The notes beneath the pieces are model-generated. The model ran no database searches and was not told the origin of the DNA. It saw only the letters and a list, made by a program, of their open reading frames with translations. A program made the translations under genes and the position numbers. 64,000 nt of DNA from CAZJTL01 sp964548905 (GTDB taxonomy: Bacteria; Cyanobacteriota; Cyanobacteriia; Cyanobacteriales; Xenococcaceae), in the NCBI GenBank assembly GCA_964548905.1, contig CAZJTL010000003.1, forward strand, positions 1 through 64,000, written 5' to 3'. Shown piece after piece: positions 25,534 to 34,210 of the stretch; position 1 is the first letter of the stretch, and the number at the start of each line of letters is the position of its first letter.

Positions 25534-25685
25534 CAGTTATCAGGGATTAGCTATCAGCTATCAGCATTTCAGGTTTCAGCTTTCAGTTTTCGGTAAGAAA
25601 AGGAGAAACTATTAATACAAAGAACTAATCTTTTTGCTGACGGCTGACGGCTGACGAAAAATGAACTATAAACTATGAACTATGA
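25534..25685. repeat. Mixed heptad repeats (ATCAGCT, TTTCAGC, CTGACGG types)
   Basis: Several short tandem families in 150 bp: GCTATCA units near 25550-25562, TTTCAGC/TTTCAGT near 25568-25590 and GGCTGAC units at about 25640-25655. No gene. It separates argC from the binding-protein gene. Confidence 0.65.
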
Positions 25686-25691
25686 TTAATT

Positions 25692-26750
25692 TTAAGGATA
25701 AAAACCGAGTTGAGGCAGTCCTACTGTTTCTTCCCATCCCATCATTAAATTTAAACACTGTACTGCTTGACCAGCTTGTCCTTTAATTAAATTATCGATC
25801 GCTGACATAACAATGGTTCTGTTGGTACGTGGATCGACTTCAATGCCGATGTAACAGAGGTTAGTTCCACAAGCCCATTTAGTTTGTGGATAAACTCCAG
25901 AGGGCAAAATTTTGACAAATGGAGAGGAACGATAAAAAGCGCTGTAAATTGTCATTAAATCCTCTCTAATTAAGCCAGGATCCCTTAAATTAGCGTAAAC
26001 AGTGGCTAAAATTCCTCTAACCATAGGAACGAGATGGGGCGTAAACTGAACTTTAACTTCTTCTCTGGCTAGATCGCTGCAAACTTGCTCGATTTCTGGG
26101 GTATGACGATGACCAGCTACTCCATAAGCACCCAGAGAATTATCAGCTTCTGCTAATAGTAGATGAGTTTTTGCTTGGCGACCGCCACCAGAAGTACCAG
26201 ATTTAGCATCAACGATCGCCGTTTCTGGGTAGATTAAACCCTGTTTGAACAGGGGAGCGAGTGCGAGTAAGCTAGCGGTAGGATAGCAACCAGGACAGCC
26301 AATTAAGGATGATGCTTTAATGCGATCGCGATATAACTCAGGTAAGCCATATATCGAAGTAGACGCGATTGCTTGGTCTTTGCGTTCTTTTTGATACCAA
26401 GTAGTATAAGTTTCTAAATCCCTAAAGCGATAATCAGCAGATAAATCTAAAACTTGACAACCTTTTTCAACTAAGATGGGAGCCAGTTCGCAAGCAATCC
26501 CGTTAGGTAAACCAAGAAAAACCACTTTGCAGCGAGAAGCTACTAGATCTGGCTCGATCGCTTCTATGTTGAGATCGAAGCAATGACTCAGATGGGGATA
26601 AAGCGAAGTAAAGGGCTTTCCTGCACTACTGTCGCCTCCTAAATAGGCAATTTCTACTTCTGGATGTTCGAGCAGTAATCTGACTAACTGAACTCCACCA
26701 TAACCAGAAGCCCCAATTATTCCTACTGGCACACTCTTAGATTTGCTCAT
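25692..26750 (-). CDS. argC: N-acetyl-gamma-glutamyl-phosphate reductase
   Basis: 352 residues. NADPH-dependent reduction of N-acetylglutamyl phosphate to the semialdehyde in arginine synthesis. The N-terminal Rossmann motif GIIGASGYGGVQLVRLL, the active-site Cys in GCPGCYPTA (~residue 155), KSGTSGGGRQ and the C-terminal substrate domain (LVPMVRGILATVYANL) are all present. ATG at 26750 gives the canonical start. It stands alone, divergent from the response regulator gene. Confidence 0.97.
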   Translation of the reverse strand: MSKSKSVPVGIIGASGYGGVQLVRLLLEHPEVEIAYLGGDSSAGKPFTSLYPHLSHCFDLNIEAIEPDLVASRCKVVFLGLPNGIACELAPILVEKGCQVLDLSADYRFRDLETYTTWYQKERKDQAIASTSIYGLPELYRDRIKASSLIGCPGCYPTASLLALAPLFKQGLIYPETAIVDAKSGTSGGGRQAKTHLLLAEADNSLGAYGVAGHRHTPEIEQVCSDLAREEVKVQFTPHLVPMVRGILATVYANLRDPGLIREDLMTIYSAFYRSSPFVKILPSGVYPQTKWACGTNLCYIGIEVDPRTNRTIVMSAIDNLIKGQAGQAVQCLNLMMGWEETVGLPQLGFYP

Positions 26751-26955
26751 ACTCTTTTTCTTCTATAATTTTTTAGTGGAGATTTATAAATTATGACAAA
26801 CTCAACTATTTGCTTCCCAGAATTATAGGGTGTTATCTTCACCGAAATCGATCGATTTACTTGATTCTTCGAGCTATTTATGAAATCTTGCTAACTTATC
26901 GATCGTCTTTCTGATAGCTTACTCGAAAAAAAAGTTAAGTCACGCCTAAGAAAAC

Positions 26956-27636
26956 ATGAAGATTTTAATCGTAGAAGATGATGAACGAATCAGCGACGCG
27001 ATCGCTGAAGACCTTGCCGATCAGCATTATGCTGTGGAAGTTGCCTATGATGGAGAAGAAGCATGGGAACTCTTGGACGTTTTTACCTATGACTTGATTT
27101 TGCTTGATGTCATGTTGCCCAAGCTGGATGGAATAGCACTTTGTCAGAGGTTACGGTCTAAAGGTTGCTCTATTCCCATTCTCATGCTGACAGCGAGAGA
27201 TACAATTACCGATAAAGTAGTTGGTTTGGATGCAGGTGCTGATGACTACATGGTTAAACCTTTCGACTTAGAAGAATTGACCGCTAGAATCCGCGCCCTG
27301 CTGCGTCGAGGTAGTACTGCTTTGCCTCCTGTTTTAGAATGGGGAGATTTACGCCTAGATCCCAGTACCTGTGAAGTATCTTATCAGGAACAGCTTTTGC
27401 CTTTAAGTCCCAAAGAATACAAATTACTAGAGTTTTTTCTTCGTAATGGTCGTCGCGTTTTCAGTCGCGCTCAAATCCTAGAGCATCTCTGGCCCTTTGA
27501 GCAAGTACCCGAAGAAGCTACGGTTAAAGCTCATATTAGAGGTTTGCGACAAAAACTAGAATCCGCAGGCGCACCCCATGACTTAATTGAGACAGTTTAT
27601 GGATTGGGTTATCGTCTCAAGGAACAGCCAGAATAG
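26956..27636 (+). CDS. OmpR/PhoB-family response regulator
   Basis: 226 residues. Receiver domain with the acidic pair in VEDDE, phospho-acceptor Asp51 (LILLDVMLP), Thr in LMLTARD and Lys in DYMVKPFD, followed by a winged-helix output domain (LSPKEYKLLEFFLRNGRRVFSR to the VYGLGYRL end). It is in one unit with the histidine kinase 23 bp downstream. Sequence style is close to the RppA/NrsR group of cyanobacterial regulators (redox or metal response), but that assignment is not firm. Confidence 0.94.
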   Translation: MKILIVEDDERISDAIAEDLADQHYAVEVAYDGEEAWELLDVFTYDLILLDVMLPKLDGIALCQRLRSKGCSIPILMLTARDTITDKVVGLDAGADDYMVKPFDLEELTARIRALLRRGSTALPPVLEWGDLRLDPSTCEVSYQEQLLPLSPKEYKLLEFFLRNGRRVFSRAQILEHLWPFEQVPEEATVKAHIRGLRQKLESAGAPHDLIETVYGLGYRLKEQPE

Positions 27637-27659
27637 GAGGGAGTAGGGATTAGCAATCG

Positions 27660-28946
27660 ATGTTTCAAAATTTAAGCTTGCGCGATCGCCTGTTATTGTC
27701 TTATATGCTCTTTATGGGGGCAACTTTGAGCCTCTTTTGTACGGGAGTATATGTCTTTTTTAGTCGCAGTCTGTACGGTCAACTTGACAAAAACTTGAAT
27801 AATCTTGCTCAGGCGGCTGCACCTTCTTTAAATGATGTCAAAACTAAGGGAAGTCAGTATCTCGATCGCGTTAATGAAGTTCCTTGGCGAGATATTTTTA
27901 ACCGTGATGAACAAAGCTTGGAATGGTTTAACGAAAAGGGACAGGTTTTAGCAAGAAAAGGTTCGATTAAACTAGAAGAACCATTAATCTTAGGTTCTTG
28001 GAATTTAGCGGGTCAGCCTAAAAAAGTGGCAATTAGAAGCTATACTATCTCTGTCTTTATTCGCGATCGCTCTAATCCTGGGAAAAAACCTGCTATCACT
28101 GGTTTTATTCGTGCCAGTCAATCTACTACTGAAGTAAAAGCCATCCAAAACCAACTGTTGTGGGTATTAATAATTGGTGCGTTGATGACTTTGTTGCTGA
28201 TTGGTGTTGGTGGTTATTGGCTAACTCAAAAAGCGATCGAACCGATCGAAAAAAGTTTTGAAAAACTCAAACAATTTACCGCCGACGCTTCTCATGAGTT
28301 GCGTGGACCCTTAACTGCTATTAAAGCATCTGTGGATGTGATGCAAAATCATCCAGAGAGAATTCATCCTAAAGATGTCAAAAAAATGGCAGCGATCTCT
28401 TCTGCAACTTCTCAAATGAGTCAATTAATCCAAGATTTACTCTTCTTGGCGCGGACTGACGACACTGTTCATACACCACCACGGGAGTCTACTGCTATTC
28501 CCTTAAAAAAAGTACTCCAAGATTTAATCACTTTGCTAGAGCCTTTTGCTCAAGAGAAGAAAGTAGCTTTAAAGTCAGATTTATTGGCAGATGTTTCTGT
28601 TTTGGGTGATAAAGGACAAATTAACCGATTGTTATCTAATTTAGTTCAAAATGCTCTGCAATACACCCCTGAAGGTGGAACTGTAGCCGTCAGCTTAGTT
28701 CAGCAAAATCGTGCGGCGATCGTCAGTGTTAAAGATACTGGCATTGGTATTCCTCCCGATCAGTTACCCTATATCTTCGATCGCTTTTGGCGTGCAGATA
28801 AGGCTCGTTCTCGTCGCGAAGGAGGAACGGGTTTGGGTTTATCGATCGCCAACGCGATCGCCCAAAGTCATGGAGGCAAAATTAGTGTTACTAGTAAAGT
28901 GAATGCTGGTAGTTGTTTTCAGGTGAAATTCCCCATTCTTTTTTGA
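27660..28946 (+). CDS. Membrane sensor histidine kinase
   Basis: 428 residues. Two hydrophobic segments (about residues 11-33 and 164-186) flank a periplasmic sensor region of about 130 residues with no recognised fold. The dimerisation helix has the phospho-accepting His212 in DASHELRGPLTAI, then the N box (LLSNLVQNALQYTPEG), G1 (VKDTGIGIP), F (YIFDRFWRAD) and G2 (GGTGLGLSIANAIA). It pairs with the OmpR-type regulator just upstream. The histidine is followed by the usual E-L-R/K pattern, so kinase activity is expected. The signal is unknown. Confidence 0.94.
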   Translation: MFQNLSLRDRLLLSYMLFMGATLSLFCTGVYVFFSRSLYGQLDKNLNNLAQAAAPSLNDVKTKGSQYLDRVNEVPWRDIFNRDEQSLEWFNEKGQVLARKGSIKLEEPLILGSWNLAGQPKKVAIRSYTISVFIRDRSNPGKKPAITGFIRASQSTTEVKAIQNQLLWVLIIGALMTLLLIGVGGYWLTQKAIEPIEKSFEKLKQFTADASHELRGPLTAIKASVDVMQNHPERIHPKDVKKMAAISSATSQMSQLIQDLLFLARTDDTVHTPPRESTAIPLKKVLQDLITLLEPFAQEKKVALKSDLLADVSVLGDKGQINRLLSNLVQNALQYTPEGGTVAVSLVQQNRAAIVSVKDTGIGIPPDQLPYIFDRFWRADKARSRREGGTGLGLSIANAIAQSHGGKISVTSKVNAGSCFQVKFPILF

Positions 28947-28962
28947 GCGAGGGGGTAGGGAA

Positions 28963-29004
28963 AATTCAAAATTCAAAATTCAAAATTCAAAATTTTACTA
29001 ACTG
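28963..29004. repeat. Tandem TTCAAAA repeat
   Basis: Four to five units of AATTCAAA between the kinase and the dehydrogenase gene, followed by a CTGCTGCC-type heptad stretch. No coding potential. A palindrome around GGCGAACCTGTGTCGCC (29031-29049) sits next to it. Confidence 0.7.
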
Positions 29005-29082
29005 CTGCCTGCTCCCTGCTGAGGCGCGGATGGCGAACCTGTGTCGCCATAGTGAGCGCCGTCCCTACTCCCTTTTTTCGCA

Positions 29083-30054
29083 ATGAACAAAGTCCTAATT
29101 ACTCGTCAACTTCCCGATGTCAATTTAGATCCTCTTTACGCTATTGCTGAAGTGGAAATTTGGCAGGAACGCCAACCGCCACCCGATCAATTTTTGTTAG
29201 AGAAAATTAAACACCTAGATGGTTTATTATGTTTGCTTACCGATCGCATTGATGCAAATTTAATTAACGCGGGAAAATCTCTTAAAGTAATCAGTCAAAT
29301 GGCGGTAGGTTACGATAATATCGATTTGGCTGCGGCTACAGCTAAAAAAATTCCTGTGGGTAATACGCCAGGAGTGTTAACTAATGCTACTGCCGATTTA
29401 ACTTTTGCTCTGTTGATGGCAGCCGCTAGAAGAATTGTCCAAGCAGATCGATTCGTGCGATCGCAGCAATGGCAAACTTGGGAACCAACTTTATTGTTAG
29501 GCGCGGATCTGGTTGGCTCAACCTTTGGTATTATTGGCTTTGGACGCATCGGTCAAGCGGTTGCCCGCCGTGCCAAAGGCTTTGAGATGCGAATTGTTTA
29601 TCATAGCAAGCACAGACTCGATCGCCAAATTGAAACAGAAACAGGCGCAGAATATTTAGATTTAGATCGATTATTACAAGAGTCTGATTTTATTTCTCTA
29701 CATACTTCTCTGTCACCAGAAACTCATCATTTAATTAGCGATCGCGAATTGGCACTAATGAAGCGATCGGCAATTTTGATTAATACCGCCAGAGGCGCGA
29801 TCGTCAATCCAGAAGCACTCCATCGAGCCTTATCAACCCAACAAATTGCTGCTGCTGCTTTAGATGTTACTTCTCCAGAACCGATTCCCGTTGATAGTCC
29901 TTTATTAACTTTAGAAAATATAATTATTACGCCTCATATCGGTAGTGCTAGCCTGCAAACAAGAAGCAAAATGGCAACTATGGCAGTAGCAAATTTAATC
30001 GCTGGATTGATGGGGGAAAGATTGCCCCATTGCGTTAATCCAGAAGTTTATTAA
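29083..30054 (+). CDS. D-2-hydroxyacid dehydrogenase (glyoxylate/hydroxypyruvate reductase type)
   Basis: 323 residues. D-isomer-specific 2-hydroxyacid dehydrogenase: NAD(P)-binding GFGRIGQAVARRAKGF near residue 150-165, catalytic Arg in NTARGAIVN, Glu in EPIP and His in ITPHIGSAS. The N-terminal half and VSQMAVGYDNID match the glyoxylate reductase/hydroxypyruvate reductase group, which in a photosynthetic organism would act in photorespiratory glycolate metabolism. Substrate specificity is inferred. ATG at 29083, single gene. Confidence 0.9.
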   Translation: MNKVLITRQLPDVNLDPLYAIAEVEIWQERQPPPDQFLLEKIKHLDGLLCLLTDRIDANLINAGKSLKVISQMAVGYDNIDLAAATAKKIPVGNTPGVLTNATADLTFALLMAAARRIVQADRFVRSQQWQTWEPTLLLGADLVGSTFGIIGFGRIGQAVARRAKGFEMRIVYHSKHRLDRQIETETGAEYLDLDRLLQESDFISLHTSLSPETHHLISDRELALMKRSAILINTARGAIVNPEALHRALSTQQIAAAALDVTSPEPIPVDSPLLTLENIIITPHIGSASLQTRSKMATMAVANLIAGLMGERLPHCVNPEVY

Positions 30055-30297
30055 GCTAAATAAGGGCAAAAAATTAAACTTTATTTTACGATCTTTGCAA
30101 AATTTTTACGATTAGATTCTCAAATTAAATTTTTGATGTATTTATCCATTTTCAGCTAATTTAGCCTAGGAATATCGGCGCTTATTCGTTACTATAATTT
30201 TAATTTTCGACAATTAATCATATTTATCTATCTATCTATCTCTGCTATCAGAGATAATTTTGTTGTCGAAAAAATCAATAATTAGTTCGCAAAAAAC

Positions 30298-30981
30298 ATG
30301 AATTATTTCGACGTATTAATAGATCTGCTGCGCGATCGCCCTAAATTTCTAGAAGAAGTCAATAAAGGTTTTAAAATTGGCAAAAAAAGTATTTCTCTTT
30401 TAATCTGTAGCTCGCTCTTTTTATCTTTGTATGGTGCAATTATTGGTTCGTCTAATGGTGTCATGCAAATGATTGCTTCTGCAATCAAATTGCCTGCACT
30501 ATATTTACTGACCATGATAATTTGTTTACCTACTCTTTATTTTTTCGATATTATCTTTGGTTCAAAACGTACTTTTGGACAATATTTGACTTTATTATTA
30601 GCCTGCATGGCAATGATTAGTGTCACCTTGCTTGGCTTTGCACCCGTCTCATTTTTCTTTCGTCTTTCTACTAACGATTACAATTTTTTTAGACTTTTAA
30701 ATATCATCATTTTTTCGATTACAGGTTTAATTGGTATTAACTTTTTTTATCAAGGTATGCGTATCGTTACTAACGAAGACGCTGAAATTCCTATAAATCG
30801 TAAGAATATTGTGAAAGCATGGCTATTTCTCTATGGTTTTGTTGGTAGTCAACTAGCATGGACTCTTAGACCATTTTTTAGCAGTCCTGGTGAGCCTTTT
30901 GCTTTTTTTCGTGAGATAGAAAGCAATTTTTATGTTGAAGTTCTCAAAATAATTGGTAGAACCGTTGGATTCAACAGCTAA
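30298..30981 (+). CDS. Polytopic membrane protein (Yip1-like topology)
   Basis: 227 residues with five or six hydrophobic segments between residues 27 and 150 and at about 165-182. N-terminal FDVLIDLLRDRPKFLEEV is a conserved cytosolic lead found in a family of cyanobacterial proteins sometimes labelled as actin-binding WH2-domain proteins, a name not supported by anything I see. No catalytic motif. Probably an inner-membrane protein of unknown function. ATG at 30298. A second 2-TM protein follows 104 bp downstream, with a dispersed repeat between. Confidence 0.75.
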   Translation: MNYFDVLIDLLRDRPKFLEEVNKGFKIGKKSISLLICSSLFLSLYGAIIGSSNGVMQMIASAIKLPALYLLTMIICLPTLYFFDIIFGSKRTFGQYLTLLLACMAMISVTLLGFAPVSFFFRLSTNDYNFFRLLNIIIFSITGLIGINFFYQGMRIVTNEDAEIPINRKNIVKAWLFLYGFVGSQLAWTLRPFFSSPGEPFAFFREIESNFYVEVLKIIGRTVGFNS

Positions 30982-30995
30982 TCGATTAAACTTAT

Positions 30996-31080
30996 TAAGT
31001 AATTGCACAAAATTAAATTTACAGGTGGGGGTAGGCAAAAGGCAAGAGGCAAAAGGCAAGAGAAAATACAATTTGTGCAA
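30996..31080. repeat. Dispersed hairpin repeat, copy C (right end truncated)
   Basis: Left end TAAGTAATTGCACAAAATT, a core of AGGCAAA/AGGCAAG heptads and the beginning of the right arm (CAATTTGTGC). The last 25 bp of the full element are missing. It ends 5 bp before the ATG at 31086. Confidence 0.7.
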
Positions 31081-31085
31081 GCAGA

Positions 31086-31817
31086 ATGAAAGATGAAGAG
31101 GGCATGAGAGCAGACTTAGAGAATTTGCGAATCGATCGCGAGGAAATAGATAGAATTATCGACTTGGATTTGATTTCTAATTTAGCGATCGATCTTTATC
31201 GTGCTGTAGTTATTCGCGATTATCGACATATCTTTTCGGTAGGATTAACAGCAGTTGCAATCTTTGTCTTAAGCTTTATCCTCATTATTCCTTTGAGTTC
31301 GATCGTCTTAAAAAGAACGGGAGATTTAGTAGATAATACAACTGGATTTACCGAGCTATTATTTATAGTAATTGGCATTACACTTTTGTTGCTATTTATC
31401 ACTAATTTTTATTTCTGGAAAAAATCAATTAAGCTAAAATCTTTAGCTATCTTAATTGATAAATTAGATAAATATAATCAGTTAATTGAAAAGCTGATTG
31501 TCATCGATAAAATTCAATCTCTTCAGAAAAGCGATCGCCAGGAAAATTATCAAAATAATTGCCACTCGATCGTAGAAGCTTTAACCATCACGAAAGAAAG
31601 TTTAATTAATGCTTTAAGAATCGAAAAGCTGATTAGACATCATCAAAATTTAACTTCTAATCGCTATGAATTATTAACAGAATTAGAGAATAATTTAGTA
31701 GCTTTGATGTCCTTTGAACCAGATGTTCAAATTAACGAATATGAAAATATACTTAACGAGGTTCTCCAACTCGGACTTGGCATACACAAGGAGATGAGAA
31801 AACTAAGTAATAAGTAA
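31086..31817 (+). CDS. Two-TM protein with helical C-terminal domain, unknown
   Basis: 243 residues. Two hydrophobic hairpin helices (about residues 52-75 and 90-110), then a largely alpha-helical, charged C-terminal domain (115-243) with heptad-like spacing, so it probably lies in the cytoplasm and oligomerises. I do not recognise the family. Two ATGs (31086 and 31104) are possible; neither has a clear ribosome site, and the first follows the dispersed repeat by 5 bp. It is same-strand with the previous membrane protein and may belong with it. Confidence 0.65.
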   Translation: MKDEEGMRADLENLRIDREEIDRIIDLDLISNLAIDLYRAVVIRDYRHIFSVGLTAVAIFVLSFILIIPLSSIVLKRTGDLVDNTTGFTELLFIVIGITLLLLFITNFYFWKKSIKLKSLAILIDKLDKYNQLIEKLIVIDKIQSLQKSDRQENYQNNCHSIVEALTITKESLINALRIEKLIRHHQNLTSNRYELLTELENNLVALMSFEPDVQINEYENILNEVLQLGLGIHKEMRKLSNK

Positions 31818-31875
31818 TAAGTAATTGCACAAATGTTCTATGAACAATGAACAATGAACAATGAACAATGAACTT
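31803..31875. repeat. AGTAATA and AATGAAC heptads
   Basis: Units of AATAAGT (31803-31820) and four to five copies of AATGAAC (31841-31868) between two convergent genes, partly overlapping the 3' end of the upstream gene. Confidence 0.7.
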
Positions 31876-32700
31876 TCAACTATAAACCTTTAACCATTCT
31901 AGTAATTTTTCTAATTCTGTTGCTTCTAAATGACGAACATTTTCTGATGCTGGAAAAATAATTTGTTCGACTTCTTCTTTGTATTGAGCGATCGCTTGTG
32001 CTGAAGAATTTTGATAGTCTAAATATCTTTTGGCTAATTTTAATTTTCTTGGTGTAATCCCCAAAATATCATTAACAATCAAAACTTGACCATCGGTAAA
32101 CCTCCCTGCACCAATACCGATCGTCGGAATTTTTAATTTTTCAGTGACAATCTTACCTAATTCTTCTGGTACTAACTCTAATACTAATAATTCAATACCA
32201 GCTTTTTCTAAATTTAGGGCATCTTCAATTAATTGTTGCGCTTGAGGAAACTTTTTACCTTGAAAAACTTTTTGCTGATGAGTTTGTGGTTGCAATCCTA
32301 AATGACCACATACTATTAAATTATGTTGAACTAAATGAGTGACAATATTTATTTTTGCCCCTTCTAATTTAACCAGATCGGCACCAGCAGCAACTAATTG
32401 TTGTGCATTATTTAATGCTTGTTCGGGAGTTTCGTAAGCAGCATAGGGTAGATCTGCCAAAATATAACTATTGTTTGCACCTCTTCTTACCGCTTTGAGA
32501 TGATGAAGAATGTCAGCCATAGTTACCTCTGTTTCGTCAGCATATCCTAAAACATTAGTACCAACACTGTCGCCAACAAAGATCAGATCGACTCCAGCTT
32601 TTTCTTCTAATACTGCGGTAGGATAATCATAACAAGTTAGCGAAATAATTTTCTGTTGGTTCAGTTTTTTAGCTACAAGATATTCTGAAACTGATTTCAT
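31876..32700 (-). CDS. panB: 3-methyl-2-oxobutanoate hydroxymethyltransferase
   Basis: 274 residues. First committed step of pantothenate synthesis, forming ketopantoate. Family motifs include ISLTCYDYPTAVLEEKAGVD, the metal-binding Asp in FVGDSVGTNVLGY, DLPYAAYETPEQAL, VKLEGA with the conserved Glu, VCGHLGLQPQ and GIGAGRFTDGQVLIVND. The length is normal. ATG at 32700. A dispersed repeat copy (32740) and an IS605-type element lie upstream, so its promoter may be within about 40 bp or inside the repeat. Confidence 0.97.
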   Translation of the reverse strand: MKSVSEYLVAKKLNQQKIISLTCYDYPTAVLEEKAGVDLIFVGDSVGTNVLGYADETEVTMADILHHLKAVRRGANNSYILADLPYAAYETPEQALNNAQQLVAAGADLVKLEGAKINIVTHLVQHNLIVCGHLGLQPQTHQQKVFQGKKFPQAQQLIEDALNLEKAGIELLVLELVPEELGKIVTEKLKIPTIGIGAGRFTDGQVLIVNDILGITPRKLKLAKRYLDYQNSSAQAIAQYKEEVEQIIFPASENVRHLEATELEKLLEWLKVYS

Positions 32701-32739
32701 TGTTTTTTTATTTAGGCGAATGAGCGGAGATCTTAACTA

Positions 32740-32838
32740 TAAGTAGGTGGGCAAAATTAAATTCATAGGCGGAGGTAGGGAGCTTTCTAGCAGGGAGCAG
32801 GAAAGCAATTTGTGTAATTAATTTTGCTTAGGTACTTA
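32740..32838. repeat. Dispersed hairpin repeat, copy D (full length)
   Basis: Left end TAAGTAGGTGGGCAAAATT; right end, on the other strand, TAAGTACCTAAGCAAAATT, so the ends pair almost fully. The core carries AGGGAGC-type heptads instead of the AGGCAAG units of copy A. It lies between panB and the tnpB element. Confidence 0.75.
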
Positions 32839-32869
32839 GGAAGCAGGCATCTTAATTATCTTTAGCACA

Positions 32870-34135
32870 GACGACCTTTAAGCTGTTGACTTTTAAACTT
32901 CCCTACCCTGCTAACGCGGAGGGTAGGGATTTCAGAAGCCCTAAATCATCCCTATTCAAAGAACAAGAAAGACCCGAACCGCAAGGCGCGTCTAAAAGCA
33001 CCTTAGCAAGAGCCGCGATGTTACGACTCCCGTTATAATCAGCATCTCCAGACCAAGAGCAATGACCACAAGCAAACCTTTTCCCATTCCGATACGATTC
33101 GCCCCTATCAGGGTGAATATAGTGGCATTGGTGGCACATCTGACTGGTATATCTGGGATCGACAAATACGAGTTCTACACCAAACTTAACCGCTTTGTAA
33201 GTCAAGTATTGCCTCAACTGGTAGAAAGCCCAAGAATTACCAAGCCGTTTATTCTTTCTGCTTTGTGGCAATTGGTTGGTTCTTTCTCTAATTTTTGTAA
33301 GGTTTTCGAGCGCAATAACTTGGCTGTTCACTTTAGCTTGTTGCACCAAGCGATAACTGACCGTATGGTTGGTGTGCGACTGAAAGCGTTTTTCCTTGCC
33401 CGACAACCGTTTGAGCAGTCCCCGACATCTACGTCTAGTGCTGCGCGTGCCTTTCGCGGCTTTTTGTTGGAGTTTTGCCCTCAGTTGTGCGTATTTGTTT
33501 CTATTTTTAGTTATTTGTTTCCCGCTAAATTTCTCTCCTTCGGAAGTAACGCAAATGTCTGTTCTACCCAAATCGCAACCCAAAACGTTATCGGTCTTAA
33601 CTGGTTCTGGCGGAATCGATTCAAGCTGAATATTCAGGTAGTAACTACCATCTTTTCTCTTAGAAAGAGTAGCGCTTTTAGGATTTTGCCCTTTAAGCAA
33701 TCCTCTTTGGTAGTTACCAATCGCCAAGCCAAATCTTTCTCTACCACCAACCATGGTCAGGCTAACAGTCCAATCTTTCTCTCGAAAGCTGAAGCTTCTA
33801 ATGTCGTAGGTGGCAGAAGTCGGCTTAAATCCTTTAACTGGCTTGTTATCTTTCTTGGCTGTTTTCCTGTTGCCAGCTACTCGCCTAATGGCGTGTATTG
33901 CCAACTGAGCAGATAGATCGAATTTAGTCCTCACGTCTTGGTAGACCAGAGATTGTATCGCCAATTCATTCATCAGATTTGGCTTAACTTCTTGGTTTAC
34001 CCATTCGCAAGCATCCGCAAACGCTTTCAGTGTCGCTTCTATATTTAGCGACGGCTTTAAGCGATACTTGGAGCTTGCAAGAGACTGTGAGAACTTGGTT
34101 CATGAAGAAATAATATCACGTTTTGATAACTTATG
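32870..34135 (-). mobile_element. IS200/IS605-type element with tnpB only
   Basis: A tnpB gene without a recognisable tnpA. The transposon right end contains a stem with arms CCCTACCC (around 32903) and GGGTAGGG (around 32924) that overlaps the last codons of tnpB, where the guide (omega) RNA of such elements is normally encoded. The left end lies near 34104-34135 and is not sharply defined. Boundaries are approximate. Confidence 0.65.
32903..33973 (-). CDS. tnpB: TnpB (OrfB) RNA-guided nuclease, 5' frameshifted
   Basis: The intact frame encodes 356 residues with RuvC-like catalytic residues Asp134 (LGCDLGRTD), Glu223 (IALENLTK) and Asp312 (DADYNGSRN), and a CxxC...CxxC zinc finger (Cys280, 283, 302, 305). 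Full-length relatives begin about 45 residues earlier. On the minus strand an ATG at 34103 opens MNQVLTVSCKLQVSLK, which then needs a one-base shift near 34053-34058 to continue as KPSLNIEATLKAFADAC and join this frame. The gene is therefore either a recent frameshift pseudogene or is translated from the internal ATG 33973 lacking the first beta-strands. Catalytic residues are intact. Confidence 0.85.
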   Translation of the reverse strand: MNELAIQSLVYQDVRTKFDLSAQLAIHAIRRVAGNRKTAKKDNKPVKGFKPTSATYDIRSFSFREKDWTVSLTMVGGRERFGLAIGNYQRGLLKGQNPKSATLSKRKDGSYYLNIQLESIPPEPVKTDNVLGCDLGRTDICVTSEGEKFSGKQITKNRNKYAQLRAKLQQKAAKGTRSTRRRCRGLLKRLSGKEKRFQSHTNHTVSYRLVQQAKVNSQVIALENLTKIRERTNQLPQSRKNKRLGNSWAFYQLRQYLTYKAVKFGVELVFVDPRYTSQMCHQCHYIHPDRGESYRNGKRFACGHCSWSGDADYNGSRNIAALAKVLLDAPCGSGLSCSLNRDDLGLLKSLPSALAG

Positions 34136-34162
34136 TTGAAGTTTTTTTTAAGCGGATTCCCT

Positions 34163-34186
34163 AGAGACGTGAGATCTCGCGTCTCT
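34163..34186. repeat. 24-bp palindrome AGAGACG...CGTCTCT
   Basis: Near-perfect palindrome with central GAGATCTC. Similar GAGACGCGAGATCTC elements are dispersed in cyanobacterial genomes. Sits between the tnpB element and the protein kinase 3' end. Confidence 0.55.
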
Positions 34187-34210
34187 ACCCTCAGAATACA
34201 AAGCGCCTCC

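Noticed and set aside
33062..33916. 284-residue plus-strand frame opposite the first tnpB
   Set aside because: Complementary to the codons of a clear TnpB; low-complexity, no domain, no start signal. Same for 37892-38713 opposite the second tnpB.
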